A stretch of DNA of 42,029 bases from Fibrobacterota bacterium (lineage in GTDB: Bacteria; Fibrobacterota; Chitinivibrionia; Chitinivibrionales; Chitinispirillaceae). The stretch covers positions 1 to 42,029 of the forward strand of contig JAEZKP010000059.1 in NCBI GenBank assembly GCA_023436145.1. The letters are read 5' to 3'. Each line of letters begins with the position of its first letter. The first letter of the stretch is position 1. Positions 1 to 7,886 of this stretch are shown here, in pieces. The position numbers were made by a program, and so were the translations under genes. The notes under the pieces are model-generated. The model had not been told where the DNA came from, ran no database searches, and saw only the letters and a list, made by a program, of their open reading frames with translations.

Positions 1-1403
1 CCAACTCCAGTGTCAATTTCATCGAATATCAGCACAGGTATATGATCCTGTTCTGCAAGTACACTTTTGATAGCTAACATCAATCTGGAGATTTCTCCCC
101 CGGAAGCAGTACGGGAAAGCGGAAGAAATGGTTCTCCAGGATTAGTCCTGACTGAAAATCTGCAAAGTTCCATTCCATCAGGGGAAGGTTTTGAAAGCTG
201 TTCAAAAGAGGTCTGCATCTGACCACCTTTAAATCCCAGTTTTTCCATCAATGCAGTGATTTTCAGGTCAAAATCCTCGCAGGCTTTCTTTCTGGCCTCA
301 TGAAGTCTCTGTGCTGCATCTGTACACTCTTTCAGTGCTGCTTCAGTCTTTTTTTCCAGAAATGCGCGATCAGCATCAAAGTTCTCGATCGATGCCAGAT
401 CCTGTTCCAGTTTTTTTTGTTTTTCGATGAGTTTGTCAACATCACAGGAGTACTTTTTTTTTAGCCGCTGAATTTTTGCCAGACGTGAATTGATATATTC
501 GATACGGGCAGGATCAGCAGTATCTGCTATACCTGACAGATAAGAGCTACAGAATGTCTCCAGTTCACTGAAAACATTTATTGTGTTTTCAATATCGGAA
601 ATCCATTGAGTAAATGAAGGATCAAACTTCTGTAACGAATCCAACCTCTTGCGGATGGAAGAGATTCGTTTTTGAATTGACTCTCCGGATGTACCAAGCA
701 GTGAGAGAATATCTTCGGTAAATTTTGTACGCTCTGTTGAAGAGGAAAGCAGTGATAATTCTGATTCTAATTCAGCTTCTTCACCACTATGAAGCTCCAG
801 GCTTTTGATTTCTTTGAATTGAAATTCCAGAAAATCCCGTTTCTCCGATAATGCCAGGGTTTTCTGCTGAAGTTCCTGAAGTGCGGACTGATTTTTCAGC
901 CATGTATCATAAAGAACCGAATATGATTCTTTTACCTCCCTTACTCCAGGAAGATTATCTATGATCAGAATGTGGTTCTCTTCATTGAGCAGGGACTGAT
1001 GTTCATGTTGGCCGTGAAAATCGATAAGCAGATCACCGATTTTTTTGAGGGCATTGAGGGGAATGGGTATTTGGTTCACATGAATCCGGTTACGGTCATT
1101 TCTGGTGATTTTTCTTCTGATGATCAGCTGACCTTCATCATATTCGATATTGAGCTGCTCAAGAAGATCTGCCAAAGGTTTTGTTGGTGAATTGAGCTCA
1201 AAAACACCACTTACCTCAGCCTCATCGAAACCGTTGCGGATAAGATCAGTCGATGCTCTTTCGCCTAAAAGAAGACCTATTGCCCCTATAAGGATGGATT
1301 TACCTGCACCGGTTTCACCAGTAAAAACACTGAATCCAGAATCAAATTCCAGATGCAGCGATTCGATAAGGGCCAGATTTTTTATGCTGAGTTCTCGAAT
1401 CAT
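1..1403 (-). CDS. recN: DNA repair protein RecN (3' end outside window)
   Basis: SMC-like ATPase of recombinational double-strand break repair. The frame is open from an ATG at 1403 to the left edge, giving 467 residues, so the C-terminus is cut off. Residues 1-12 read MIRELSIKNLAL, typical of RecN. A Walker A motif GETGAGKS lies at residues 29-36, followed by a long charged coiled-coil region. Close to the edge are the ABC signature (ASGGEISRLML) and the Walker B segment ending DEIDTGVG. The order of head, coiled coil and head matches full-length RecN of about 550-570 residues, so roughly 90-100 residues are missing. No good Shine-Dalgarno sequence is seen before the ATG. It lies downstream of nadK on the same strand, a common pairing. 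Identification is firm. Confidence 0.96.
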   Translation of the reverse strand, partial: MIRELSIKNLALIESLHLEFDSGFSVFTGETGAGKSILIGAIGLLLGERASTDLIRNGFDEAEVSGVFELNSPTKPLADLLEQLNIEYDEGQLIIRRKITRNDRNRIHVNQIPIPLNALKKIGDLLIDFHGQHEHQSLLNEENHILIIDNLPGVREVKESYSVLYDTWLKNQSALQELQQKTLALSEKRDFLEFQFKEIKSLELHSGEEAELESELSLLSSSTERTKFTEDILSLLGTSGESIQKRISSIRKRLDSLQKFDPSFTQWISDIENTINVFSELETFCSSYLSGIADTADPARIEYINSRLAKIQRLKKKYSCDVDKLIEKQKKLEQDLASIENFDADRAFLEKKTEAALKECTDAAQRLHEARKKACEDFDLKITALMEKLGFKGGQMQTSFEQLSKPSPDGMELCRFSVRTNPGEPFLPLSRTASGGEISRLMLAIKSVLAEQDHIPVLIFDEIDTGV

Positions 1404-1493
1404 AGTCGGTATTTTACTTTAAGGTTGAATTAGAAAATAATTAATTACGCTGTTGTATTTGTCTGATATGTTGTTTTTTGATAAGGAAGGTGG

Positions 1494-1559
1494 GATTCCT
1501 ATCCATAGGTAGGAATCTGGGGCTACGGTTAGTATGTGAATTCCCTTCTTCAAGGGAAT
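1494..1559. repeat. Two adjacent REP-like hairpins between nadK and recN
   Basis: Two palindromes lie in the 218 bp gap. The first, 1494-1517, has arms GATTCCTATCC and GGTAGGAATC. The second, 1540-1559, has arms ATTCCCTT and AAGGGAAT around a CTTC loop. They resemble dispersed extragenic palindromes of the ATTCCC...GGGAAT type. They could also serve as transcript-end hairpins. No T-run follows directly on either strand, so a terminator role is not assigned. Confidence 0.55.
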
Positions 1560-1621
1560 GACGGAAATGCTACAATGTGATTATTTATTGTAGAGAAAAA
1601 TAGAAATGAGCCGAACACATT

Positions 1622-2518
1622 TCAGATTTTTTTCCAGCCTTTTCCCCAGTTGAGCTTTCTCCTCAGTTGCTCGAAGTAGGATACATCAGTCAATTGGATC
1701 AGATTTGTACGGGCTCCGCCATAGTTTATGACAACCTGGTCTCCATTCTGAAGGCGGACCGATTCCAGACCATCTGCACTGAATAACAGATCAGGATTTT
1801 TTTCATTGATAACCAGACGGATGTTTTTATCGGAAGGAAGTATAATAGGACGTTCGGTCAAGGAGTGGGGACAGATGGGAGTGAGAAGAAACGCCTTGAC
1901 ATTTGGCTCAACGATGGGGCCACCTGCAGAAAGTGAATAAGCGGTGGAACCATTAGGAGTAGCCACTATTATTCCATCGGCATAAAAATCGGTGATAAAA
2001 TCGTTTCCATACCAGACAGAAATCGAAGTTAATTTGGGTGTATTAATTCTATTGATAAAGACATCATTGAGAGCATGGAATTTGCATAACACATTGCTTT
2101 CTCTATAAAGAATGGCCTCCAGGACCATACGACTGATGGTACTGAATTGACCGGAATTAATTTTGTCCAGTGTTGATTCAATTTCATCGGGACTGATATC
2201 GGTAAGAAACCCCAGGCCACCCAGATTAACTCCTATGATGGGTTTCTCTGTAAAACGGCACATATGTGCAACAGAAAGAAATGTTCCATCACCACCCACA
2301 GATACTATTGCATCGCTTTTTTGCAGAAATTCACATTCTGAAGCTGAAACTCGGCTATCAGGGACAAGTTGGTTACCCACAAAAGGATGAAAGAAGACCG
2401 GAACAGAGGTTTGTTCAGACCATTTTAGAATCCGATGGAGTACATCTTTAATTTGAGGGGATTCTTTGAAGGCGATTACGCCGAATGATGAGATTTTTTT
2501 CATTTCAGATTTGTTCAT
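1622..2518 (-). CDS. nadK: NAD kinase
   Basis: ATP- or polyphosphate-dependent NAD kinase, which phosphorylates NAD to NADP in the cytoplasm. The diagnostic GGDGT motif is at about residues 75-79 (IVSVGGDGTFLSVAH). The second signature, NGSTAYSLSAGGPIV, follows after DGIIVATP, and NDVFINR lies between them. The length of about 298 residues is normal for the family. The start is uncertain: a GTG at 2530 and ATGs at 2518 and 2503 are all in frame, and none has a convincing Shine-Dalgarno sequence; 2518 is a compromise. The gene lies upstream of recN on the same strand. Function is confident, the exact N-terminus is not. Confidence 0.95.
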   Translation of the reverse strand: MNKSEMKKISSFGVIAFKESPQIKDVLHRILKWSEQTSVPVFFHPFVGNQLVPDSRVSASECEFLQKSDAIVSVGGDGTFLSVAHMCRFTEKPIIGVNLGGLGFLTDISPDEIESTLDKINSGQFSTISRMVLEAILYRESNVLCKFHALNDVFINRINTPKLTSISVWYGNDFITDFYADGIIVATPNGSTAYSLSAGGPIVEPNVKAFLLTPICPHSLTERPIILPSDKNIRLVINEKNPDLLFSADGLESVRLQNGDQVVINYGGARTNLIQLTDVSYFEQLRRKLNWGKGWKKI

Positions 2519-2573
2519 TTTTGAATACACAATCAGAATAGTATGGAATAGTTAAATTAATATACCTTGCAGG

Positions 2574-2633
2574 GCTTTGTGGCATGCATGGTGATATTTC
2601 CGTAATCAGGGTGTTACCCTTCGTTAGAATAAG
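2574..2633. repeat. Degenerate copy of the palindromic array unit
   Basis: This stretch keeps, in the same order, the landmarks of the array at 3292-3730: CCTTGCAGGGCT, then GCATGCATGGTGAT, then CAGGGTGTTACCCTTCG. It lies on the 3' side of the IS200-type gene, whose 5' side carries the array, so units of one repeat family flank the transposase gene on both sides. The rest of the 298 bp gap (2531-2828) is AT-rich with nothing else recognised. Confidence 0.6.
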
Positions 2634-2828
2634 AGTTCATTAAAGAACATAACAAAAATAGAAAAATAAAACATAGCAGGTATAAAGCAGTAGTTTTGTT
2701 AATTATGGAAACGGTTAATAATATTCAGAGTGTTCCTTAAAGGTAGAAATTGTTTTGTGAGGGTAGTGATGGAAGAATTAATTGAGTAGGATAATCGTGA
2801 AGCACTGTAGGATTAATTTTTGGTTTTT

Positions 2829-3281
2829 TTAATCCCAGATATATCGTTCATCGTATTCCACACCATTAGCGGTTAAAAATTCCCGCAGTTCATCCTGAAA
2901 GGATTTCTTCTTATGGTGTTGTTCCTGCTGCTCGATATATTGAATTAATTGTGGCAGTTGAGATTGGCTAACGGAGAAAGCAGCGTAACCACACTGCCAG
3001 GAGAAATTACGTACACGCTCATCTTTTTCTTTGAACCATTTGGATGATGTTTTTTTTATTTCCTCCAGTAATTTACTAATGGTCACAGTTCTGTGAAGAG
3101 TGGTTACAATATGGATATGGTCAGTAGAGCCTCCGATTTTAATTGGATTACTTTTGTTGGATTTACAGATTGTGGCGATATAGGCATACATTTCATTTTT
3201 CAGTTCTTTTAGGATAAGTGGGTTTCGGTTATGGGTGCTGAATGTAATGTGGAGGTTGACTTGGGAAAGAGATTGAGGCAT
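2829..3281 (-). CDS. IS200-like / REP-associated tyrosine transposase (Y1_Tnp)
   Basis: A 150-residue single-domain HUH endonuclease of the Y1 transposase family. The metal-binding HUH motif is HIH in GGSTDHIHIVTTLH. The likely nucleophile is the Tyr in QLIQYIEQQEQHH, about 25 residues from the C-terminal tail. These enzymes nick single-stranded DNA at hairpins and join to it through the Tyr. The ATG at 3281 has a GGGAG Shine-Dalgarno sequence seven bases upstream, lying at the edge of the first repeat unit. No TnpB accompanies it, and related palindromic repeats lie on both sides (2574-2633 and 3292-3730). That arrangement fits a RAYT that mobilises its own REP-like repeats rather than a standard IS200 element. 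The family call is firm; the RAYT reading is inference. Confidence 0.88.
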   Translation of the reverse strand: MPQSLSQVNLHITFSTHNRNPLILKELKNEMYAYIATICKSNKSNPIKIGGSTDHIHIVTTLHRTVTISKLLEEIKKTSSKWFKEKDERVRNFSWQCGYAAFSVSQSQLPQLIQYIEQQEQHHKKKSFQDELREFLTANGVEYDERYIWD

Positions 3282-3291
3282 GATGGATCTC

Positions 3292-3730
3292 CCTGGTAGG
3301 CCCTTACAGGGGTGATTAGGTATTATGAATTACACTGGCCCTTTGGAATAATAAGGCCCTTACAGGGCTTCGCGAAATGCGTGCCAATGATTTGCGTACC
3401 TAGGACGGTTGTTCTTCTTAAGGCGGTTGCCCTTTCCAGGGCGCTGCCCTTCGCTATAATAGGACGCCCTTACAGGGCTAAGAGAAATGCATGTGGATGA
3501 TTTGCATATCCAGGGCGTTGCCCTTCGCTATATTAGGACGCCCTTACAGGGCTAAGAGAAATGCATGTTGATAAATTGCATGCTCAGGGCGCTGTCCAGG
3601 GCGTTGCCCTTCGCTGTAATAGGACGCCCTTACAGGGCTAAGAGAAATGCATGTTGATGAATTGCATGCTCAGGGCGCTGTCCAGAGCGTTGCCCTTTCG
3701 CTATAATAGGACGCCCTTGCAGGGCTCATA
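3292..3730. repeat. Array of palindromic REP-like repeats upstream of the Y1 transposase
   Basis: At least four well-kept copies of a unit with core AGGACGCCCTTACAGGGCT begin at 3461, 3535, 3621 and 3708, with weaker copies near 3295 and 3352. Spacing is 74, 86 and 87 bp. Between cores are a second palindrome (AGGGCGTTGCCCT) and a third weak one (ATGCATGTTGATGAATTGCAT). Each unit can therefore form several hairpins. The array fills most of the gap between aroA-like and the transposase. Short open frames across it are by-products of the repeat. Confidence 0.85.
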
Positions 3731-3774
3731 CGTTGCTTTTGGTTGCTGCATGAGAGTTTTCAGGTACACAGTTA

Positions 3775-5127
3775 TTACGGCCTTAATTCACATAGTTTGG
3801 ACAAGATATTTTCGAAGTCAGGCCAGCGCATTTTCAAAGCATCATCCGCGATAGTAGTAGTACCCAAACATTTTAAACCGGCAATTGCGAAACTGGCGGC
3901 AATATGGGATGGAATATTACCTGTCAAATCGAAACCATCAAAATCCTTACCTCCATCCATAACGATACCGTCAGGCATCTCTCCGTGTCTGGCACCCAGA
4001 GTACGGATACAGGTTTCCAATTGATCTATACCGTCAGGATCATCATTACGTAAATCCTGAAGATTACGAAATACCGACTGCCCCTTTGCGAATGCAGCCA
4101 GAACCACCATTGCCGGCAGATGGCTGCTGTAAAGTGATGATGGATTGCACTCGATCTTCCTTCCAACCAGTTCACATTTCTGGATGCTGAACATGCCTGC
4201 AGATCCAAATGAAGTACGATGAGTTTCCTGAACAGATACTTTACAACCCATTTTACGGATAAAACCCATTGCCGGTGCAGCCCAGGTTTCAAGCGGCATG
4301 TTGCTTATGACAAAAGAGCCTTTGGGAAAAAGACATTTTGCACTCAGCATCACAGTACTCAGAATCTCATCTCCGGGAAGTGATATCCCAACTGGTTCTT
4401 CTGAAGCAACAGGATGTGTGAAATCGCAAGTGAGGGTGAATCTCTGTCCCTGGCTGCTCTGATCCTTTACAGACTGCATCATTTTTATACGTTTGAAAAT
4501 GGGATCCGTTTCTCTGGGGACAGCACTTTTAAAATTGATCTCGAATCCGAAAAACGGTGCCAGATGGCGCAAGGGATTAGAAAATGGAAATGTGGTCTGC
4601 AATTTTAGAGGAAGCCCTGCACCAATGTGTAAGCCAAGGAGCGGAGAAATATCTTTCTCTTCAACCCTGAAAGCTTCATTCACCGACGGAGGTTTGCTTA
4701 AGGTAATTCCAGGATTATCATCAAACATCTTAATTTCGCAATCAGCCCCGTATCTGCGAATCATTTCACGAATGGAATCTATTCTCTTACTGGAAATCGA
4801 ACGGAATGCAACCGTCTTTCCCATGCCAAGAAGAATAAAAAGTATCAGGTCCTTGTATGGCAGATCATTATAATCCAGCATCAGAAAAGATGCCGAATCT
4901 TCACCTGTGATCGGATTGACGGTGCAGGAGTCGGAATCAAAATGAAATGATGTCAGAGCACCGAATGAACCACACCACTGCTTTATAAGCGGTGATTCTC
5001 TGATTGGTGAAATAACTGTTTTCTGACGAGCCGCAATAGCAGTTATAACAGCAAGCAGGAACAGATCCTGACTTGGCGGAAGATCGAATTTGCCCTGAAG
5101 CGTTTTTACCGGATTAACAGTAAGCAT
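3775..5127 (-). CDS. aroA: Divergent EPSP-synthase-like protein, probable pseudoenzyme
   Basis: A 450-residue protein of the EPSP synthase (AroA) fold, the family that joins shikimate-3-phosphate to PEP. Family landmarks remain: LPGDE at 250-254, an LAAFAKG stretch near 343-349 followed by LRNDDPDGIDQLETC, PSHIAASFAIAGL at 406-418, and WPDF near 435-438. Compared by eye with E. coli AroA, the catalytic positions look lost. The N-terminal PGSKSxSNR block reads LPPSQDLFLL, the catalytic Asp of the PD/IDELP segment is Ser335, the ESDR arginine is Gly, DHR has become SHI, and the C-terminal Lys is Met. The NAGT block is not recognisable. It starts 6 bp after tyrA and probably ends the operon. It may be a diverged enzyme or a non-catalytic partner. 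The symbol marks the family, not proven activity. Confidence 0.72.
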   Translation of the reverse strand: MLTVNPVKTLQGKFDLPPSQDLFLLAVITAIAARQKTVISPIRESPLIKQWCGSFGALTSFHFDSDSCTVNPITGEDSASFLMLDYNDLPYKDLILFILLGMGKTVAFRSISSKRIDSIREMIRRYGADCEIKMFDDNPGITLSKPPSVNEAFRVEEKDISPLLGLHIGAGLPLKLQTTFPFSNPLRHLAPFFGFEINFKSAVPRETDPIFKRIKMMQSVKDQSSQGQRFTLTCDFTHPVASEEPVGISLPGDEILSTVMLSAKCLFPKGSFVISNMPLETWAAPAMGFIRKMGCKVSVQETHRTSFGSAGMFSIQKCELVGRKIECNPSSLYSSHLPAMVVLAAFAKGQSVFRNLQDLRNDDPDGIDQLETCIRTLGARHGEMPDGIVMDGGKDFDGFDLTGNIPSHIAASFAIAGLKCLGTTTIADDALKMRWPDFENILSKLCELRP

Positions 5128-5133
5128 TACTGT

Positions 5134-6240
5134 CTACATCCTTTCTCTTGCAGTAAATCCGTTCCGGACAAGCAGTGCAATTGCATTTCTGGCAATATCC
5201 TGGTTCTCAAAAGCCAGCCGTATTGTCCCGCCCTCTCCTTCCCGGACCTTTAAAACCTCGATATCCTTAATATTAATGTTATTCTGAGCAAGAATCGATG
5301 AGAGCGAAGCAATAAAACCCGGTTGATCTTTGGCTAAAACCAGTACTTCACTCAGCTTTTTAATGAAACCTTTACTATTGGAAGATATTCCGGCACGAAT
5401 TGCTCCAGCCTGTTCAAAAAAATTTCGCAGTGAATCATCCATAAGGCTGCATTTTATCTGCTGAAGAGTTGCAATATAGGAATCCAGTATGTTTCCAACT
5501 TCAGTTTTGTTGGTAAATAGGATGTCGTGCCACATGTCATAAGGAGCTGATGCGATTCTGGTCATATCCCTGAATCCACCCGCAGCCAGTGTCAATGTAC
5601 CCGGTGTTGCAGATTCCATTCTTTGAGCAAGGCACACCAGTGCAACAGCAAGAAGGTGAGGGACATGACTGACTGTGGCTGCAATTTTATCGTGAGTGTC
5701 GGGAGCCAGAAAAAGTGTGCGGCATCCCAGAAATTTTTCCAAAAAGTGGGCAAATGAGTGTTCTCTCTCGGAAGGAGTGCTATTTGCAGGTGAAAGTACA
5801 TAAATAGCATTCTGAAAAAGATAAGGATCAGATGCAGATGGTCCGCTTTTTTCAGAGCCAGCCATCGGATGTCCCCCGATAAAGTGCACATGAGGCGGGA
5901 GATTTTTTGCAGCTGTAAGAATTTGCTGCTTTGTGCTTCCCACATCAGTTATTATAAGGTTTTCCGGGAGTTTTAAGTTGCTCAGATGTCCAATGGTTTT
6001 GATAATTGCATTGATAGGCGAACAAAGGATAAGCAGATCGGTATCGGATATGACCTTTTCCAGTTCACTATAAGAGTAACCTTCATCGATACATCCCAGA
6101 TTCAAGGCAGTCTCGATGCTTTTTTCAGAGGAGAGGCCGGTAATTGTGCCTTCAAAGCCGGAATTTTTGAGAGCCAGTCCCAAAGATCCCCCAAGAAGCC
6201 CTACACTGTAAATAGTTATCTTCGATGGTGTAAAAGTCAT
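5134..6240 (-). CDS. tyrA: Prephenate dehydrogenase with C-terminal ACT domain
   Basis: NAD(P)-dependent oxidative decarboxylation of prephenate to 4-hydroxyphenylpyruvate, the tyrosine branch. The N-terminal Rossmann motif is GLLGGSLG. The signature GGHPMAGSEKSG, the helix SHVPHLLAVAL with its catalytic-type His, and GGFRDMTRIA are all present. An ACT domain begins near residue 300 (LAKDQPGFIASLSSIL), suggesting feedback control by an amino acid, presumably tyrosine. The chosen ATG at 6240 overlaps the upstream stop as TGATG and is preceded by GGAAGG. An alternative ATG at 6252 lacks any Shine-Dalgarno sequence. The coupling to the chorismate mutase homologue makes a joint role in tyrosine synthesis likely. 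Confidence 0.93.
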   Translation of the reverse strand: MTFTPSKITIYSVGLLGGSLGLALKNSGFEGTITGLSSEKSIETALNLGCIDEGYSYSELEKVISDTDLLILCSPINAIIKTIGHLSNLKLPENLIITDVGSTKQQILTAAKNLPPHVHFIGGHPMAGSEKSGPSASDPYLFQNAIYVLSPANSTPSEREHSFAHFLEKFLGCRTLFLAPDTHDKIAATVSHVPHLLAVALVCLAQRMESATPGTLTLAAGGFRDMTRIASAPYDMWHDILFTNKTEVGNILDSYIATLQQIKCSLMDDSLRNFFEQAGAIRAGISSNSKGFIKKLSEVLVLAKDQPGFIASLSSILAQNNINIKDIEVLKVREGEGGTIRLAFENQDIARNAIALLVRNGFTARERM

Positions 6241-6983
6241 CAATCCTTCCATCTGTTTAGTATGTATAAGATTTCGCCTTTTTTGGTGAGTGGTATGATT
6301 GTATTCTGATAAAAATTGACTATCACCTCAGGGTCTACAAAATGTCTGATCGAGCGGTTTATACATGCCTGGGTAGAGTAGGTTTTTCCCCTGATTCTGG
6401 TAATGATCAGATCCTCCACCGATTTTCTGGTAATACGCTCAAGAATACCCTGTGTGTCATTGCTTTCAGCAAGCTTTCGGAAAAGATCAGGATTTTCCCT
6501 GTATTTTCGTTCAGCAATATACATGGACCCAAAATGGATACGTCTGGAGATAGCCTGAACAGCTGAAACGTCATGCTCAACAGTAGAGCCGTACTGACCG
6601 TCATCACCAGGTCTGCAAAGGGATGGAATCAGCTGGAAATAGCTGCTTCTAATGGAATCGGTAAGATTAACTTTCTCGTAATCATCAATAGCTACATCCA
6701 TTTTAGAAAAAAGCACCTGACGGTGAGTGACAGGAAGATCCTTGTTGAACGGGCGTTCTTCAGGGACACAGAAACGTCCGAATCTGCTATCAATTTCTTC
6801 CTGGTATCTCAGACGTATATCAAAAAGACATCTCTGCGATTCACCGGTAAAACCGCTGTGTCCGGTCTCATAAACCACCAGGTTTTCACAGAACTGTGCC
6901 CTTTCCAATAACCTGGAGATGATTGTCTCCTCAAGTGCTTCAAGATGTGCTGCTATACTTTCGAGACTTCTGAGTTCGTTCAT
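6240..6983 (-). CDS. Eukaryotic-type (AroQ-beta) chorismate mutase homologue
   Basis: A 247-residue all-helical protein matching fungal and plant chorismate mutases (chorismate to prephenate) along its length: LESI...LEETIISRLLERAQF at 7-31, RFCVPEERPF near 70-79, YGSTVEHD at 131-138, SRRIHFG at 146-152, and IIPLTKKGEILYIL near the C-terminus. Compared from memory with the yeast enzyme, R148, E190, T233 and E237 match active-site residues. The N-terminal Arg appears to be Ala11 and an active-site Asn appears to be Arg186. The Lys (K160) is one residue further from R148 than expected. The yeast allosteric Arg-Arg pair reads Gly-Arg. Bacterial chorismate mutases are normally the short AroQ-alpha, -gamma or AroH types, so this form is unusual. 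It sits between trpA and tyrA. Family is confident, activity open. Confidence 0.86.
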   Translation of the reverse strand: MNELRSLESIAAHLEALEETIISRLLERAQFCENLVVYETGHSGFTGESQRCLFDIRLRYQEEIDSRFGRFCVPEERPFNKDLPVTHRQVLFSKMDVAIDDYEKVNLTDSIRSSYFQLIPSLCRPGDDGQYGSTVEHDVSAVQAISRRIHFGSMYIAERKYRENPDLFRKLAESNDTQGILERITRKSVEDLIITRIRGKTYSTQACINRSIRHFVDPEVIVNFYQNTIIPLTKKGEILYILNRWKD

Positions 6984-7052
6984 ACTAAATACTTCTTACC
7001 TTCAGTTAATAATTTCATAGGTGAAGATAAACAAATGACAGACAGTGTTCTT

Positions 7053-7886
7053 TTACTGCTGCAAAGTGTCTGTTCTTCTGCCTGTGGTTTTAGTAGCTGC
7101 CTTTAGAGATGAAACTTTTTTTCTAAGAACAGATGGCAGATTTTTTTCTCCGTTAAGGCTGGCTTCGATAGTGGACACAAGTGCACTTCCGATAATTACT
7201 CCATCTGCTCCGGTTTTAGCCACCTCTGCAACGTGTTGCGGCGTGGAAATTCCAAATCCTACAGCCAGGGGCTTATCAGTGATACTTCTGATTCTGGAGA
7301 TAGTTTCAGGAATGGAGCTGCTGAGATTTTTCCCTGCACCTGTAGCACCCAGACGGCTGACAACATATATGAAAGAATCAACATTATCACAAATATACCT
7401 GATTCTTTGAGGAGAAGTCAGTTCGGAAATGATATAAACTCTTCCCACGCCACATGATCTGGTTGCCTTGGCAAACTCGGTAGATTCTTCTGGTGGTAAA
7501 TCTGCAACCAGCAGGCTGTCAATACCGGCATCTGCTGCTTTCCTGCAGAATTGCTCATATCCCAGATGACAGATGGAATTAGCATAAAGAAGAACACCAA
7601 TGGGGACTTCTGAATGCAGTCTGATTTTTTTAATCAGGGAGAAAAATCGGCTATGGTTAAGCCCGGAGGCAATAGCCCTCTGCGCAGCACGTTGATTGAC
7701 AGGCCCATCTGCAACCGGATCAGAAAAAGGGTATCCGATCTCCAGGATGTCTGCACCACCATCGATGTAGGCTTTGAATATTTCCAGACTCTTGTCAAGA
7801 TCCGGATCACCTGCGACAGCGAAAGGTATACAAGCTGCTTCTTTTCTGCTTTTAAGCAGTTCGAATGTTTTCTGATATCTGTTCAT
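7053..7886 (-). CDS. trpA: Tryptophan synthase alpha subunit
   Basis: Cleaves indole-3-glycerol phosphate to indole and glyceraldehyde-3-phosphate, passing indole to TrpB. The catalytic pair Glu49 (ADILEIGYPFSDP) and Asp60 (VADGP) is in place. The phosphate-binding strand VGFGIST and the loop region SRLGATGAG are also present. The 277-residue length is slightly above the usual 260-270 because of a basic, Ser/Thr-rich tail. Its ATG overlaps the trpB stop by 4 bp, so the two subunits are translationally coupled. The other trp genes are not in the window. A 69 bp gap to the chorismate mutase homologue shows no clear terminator. Confidence 0.97.
   Translation of the reverse strand: MNRYQKTFELLKSRKEAACIPFAVAGDPDLDKSLEIFKAYIDGGADILEIGYPFSDPVADGPVNQRAAQRAIASGLNHSRFFSLIKKIRLHSEVPIGVLLYANSICHLGYEQFCRKAADAGIDSLLVADLPPEESTEFAKATRSCGVGRVYIISELTSPQRIRYICDNVDSFIYVVSRLGATGAGKNLSSSIPETISRIRSITDKPLAVGFGISTPQHVAEVAKTGADGVIIGSALVSTIEASLNGEKNLPSVLRKKVSSLKAATKTTGRRTDTLQQ

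Noticed and set aside
3292..3730. CRISPR array
   Set aside because: Unit spacing varies (74-87 bp or more), the spacers are themselves repeats of each other, units are palindromic along their length, and no cas gene is present.
3312..3854. Overlapping plus-strand open frames across the repeat array
   Set aside because: They are translations of the palindromic units and run into the antisense of aroA-like; there is no ribosome binding site or family match.
6984..7052. Trp attenuator or leader peptide
   Set aside because: The short gap after trpA has no Trp-rich frame or alternative stems, and it lies downstream of trpBA rather than before it.
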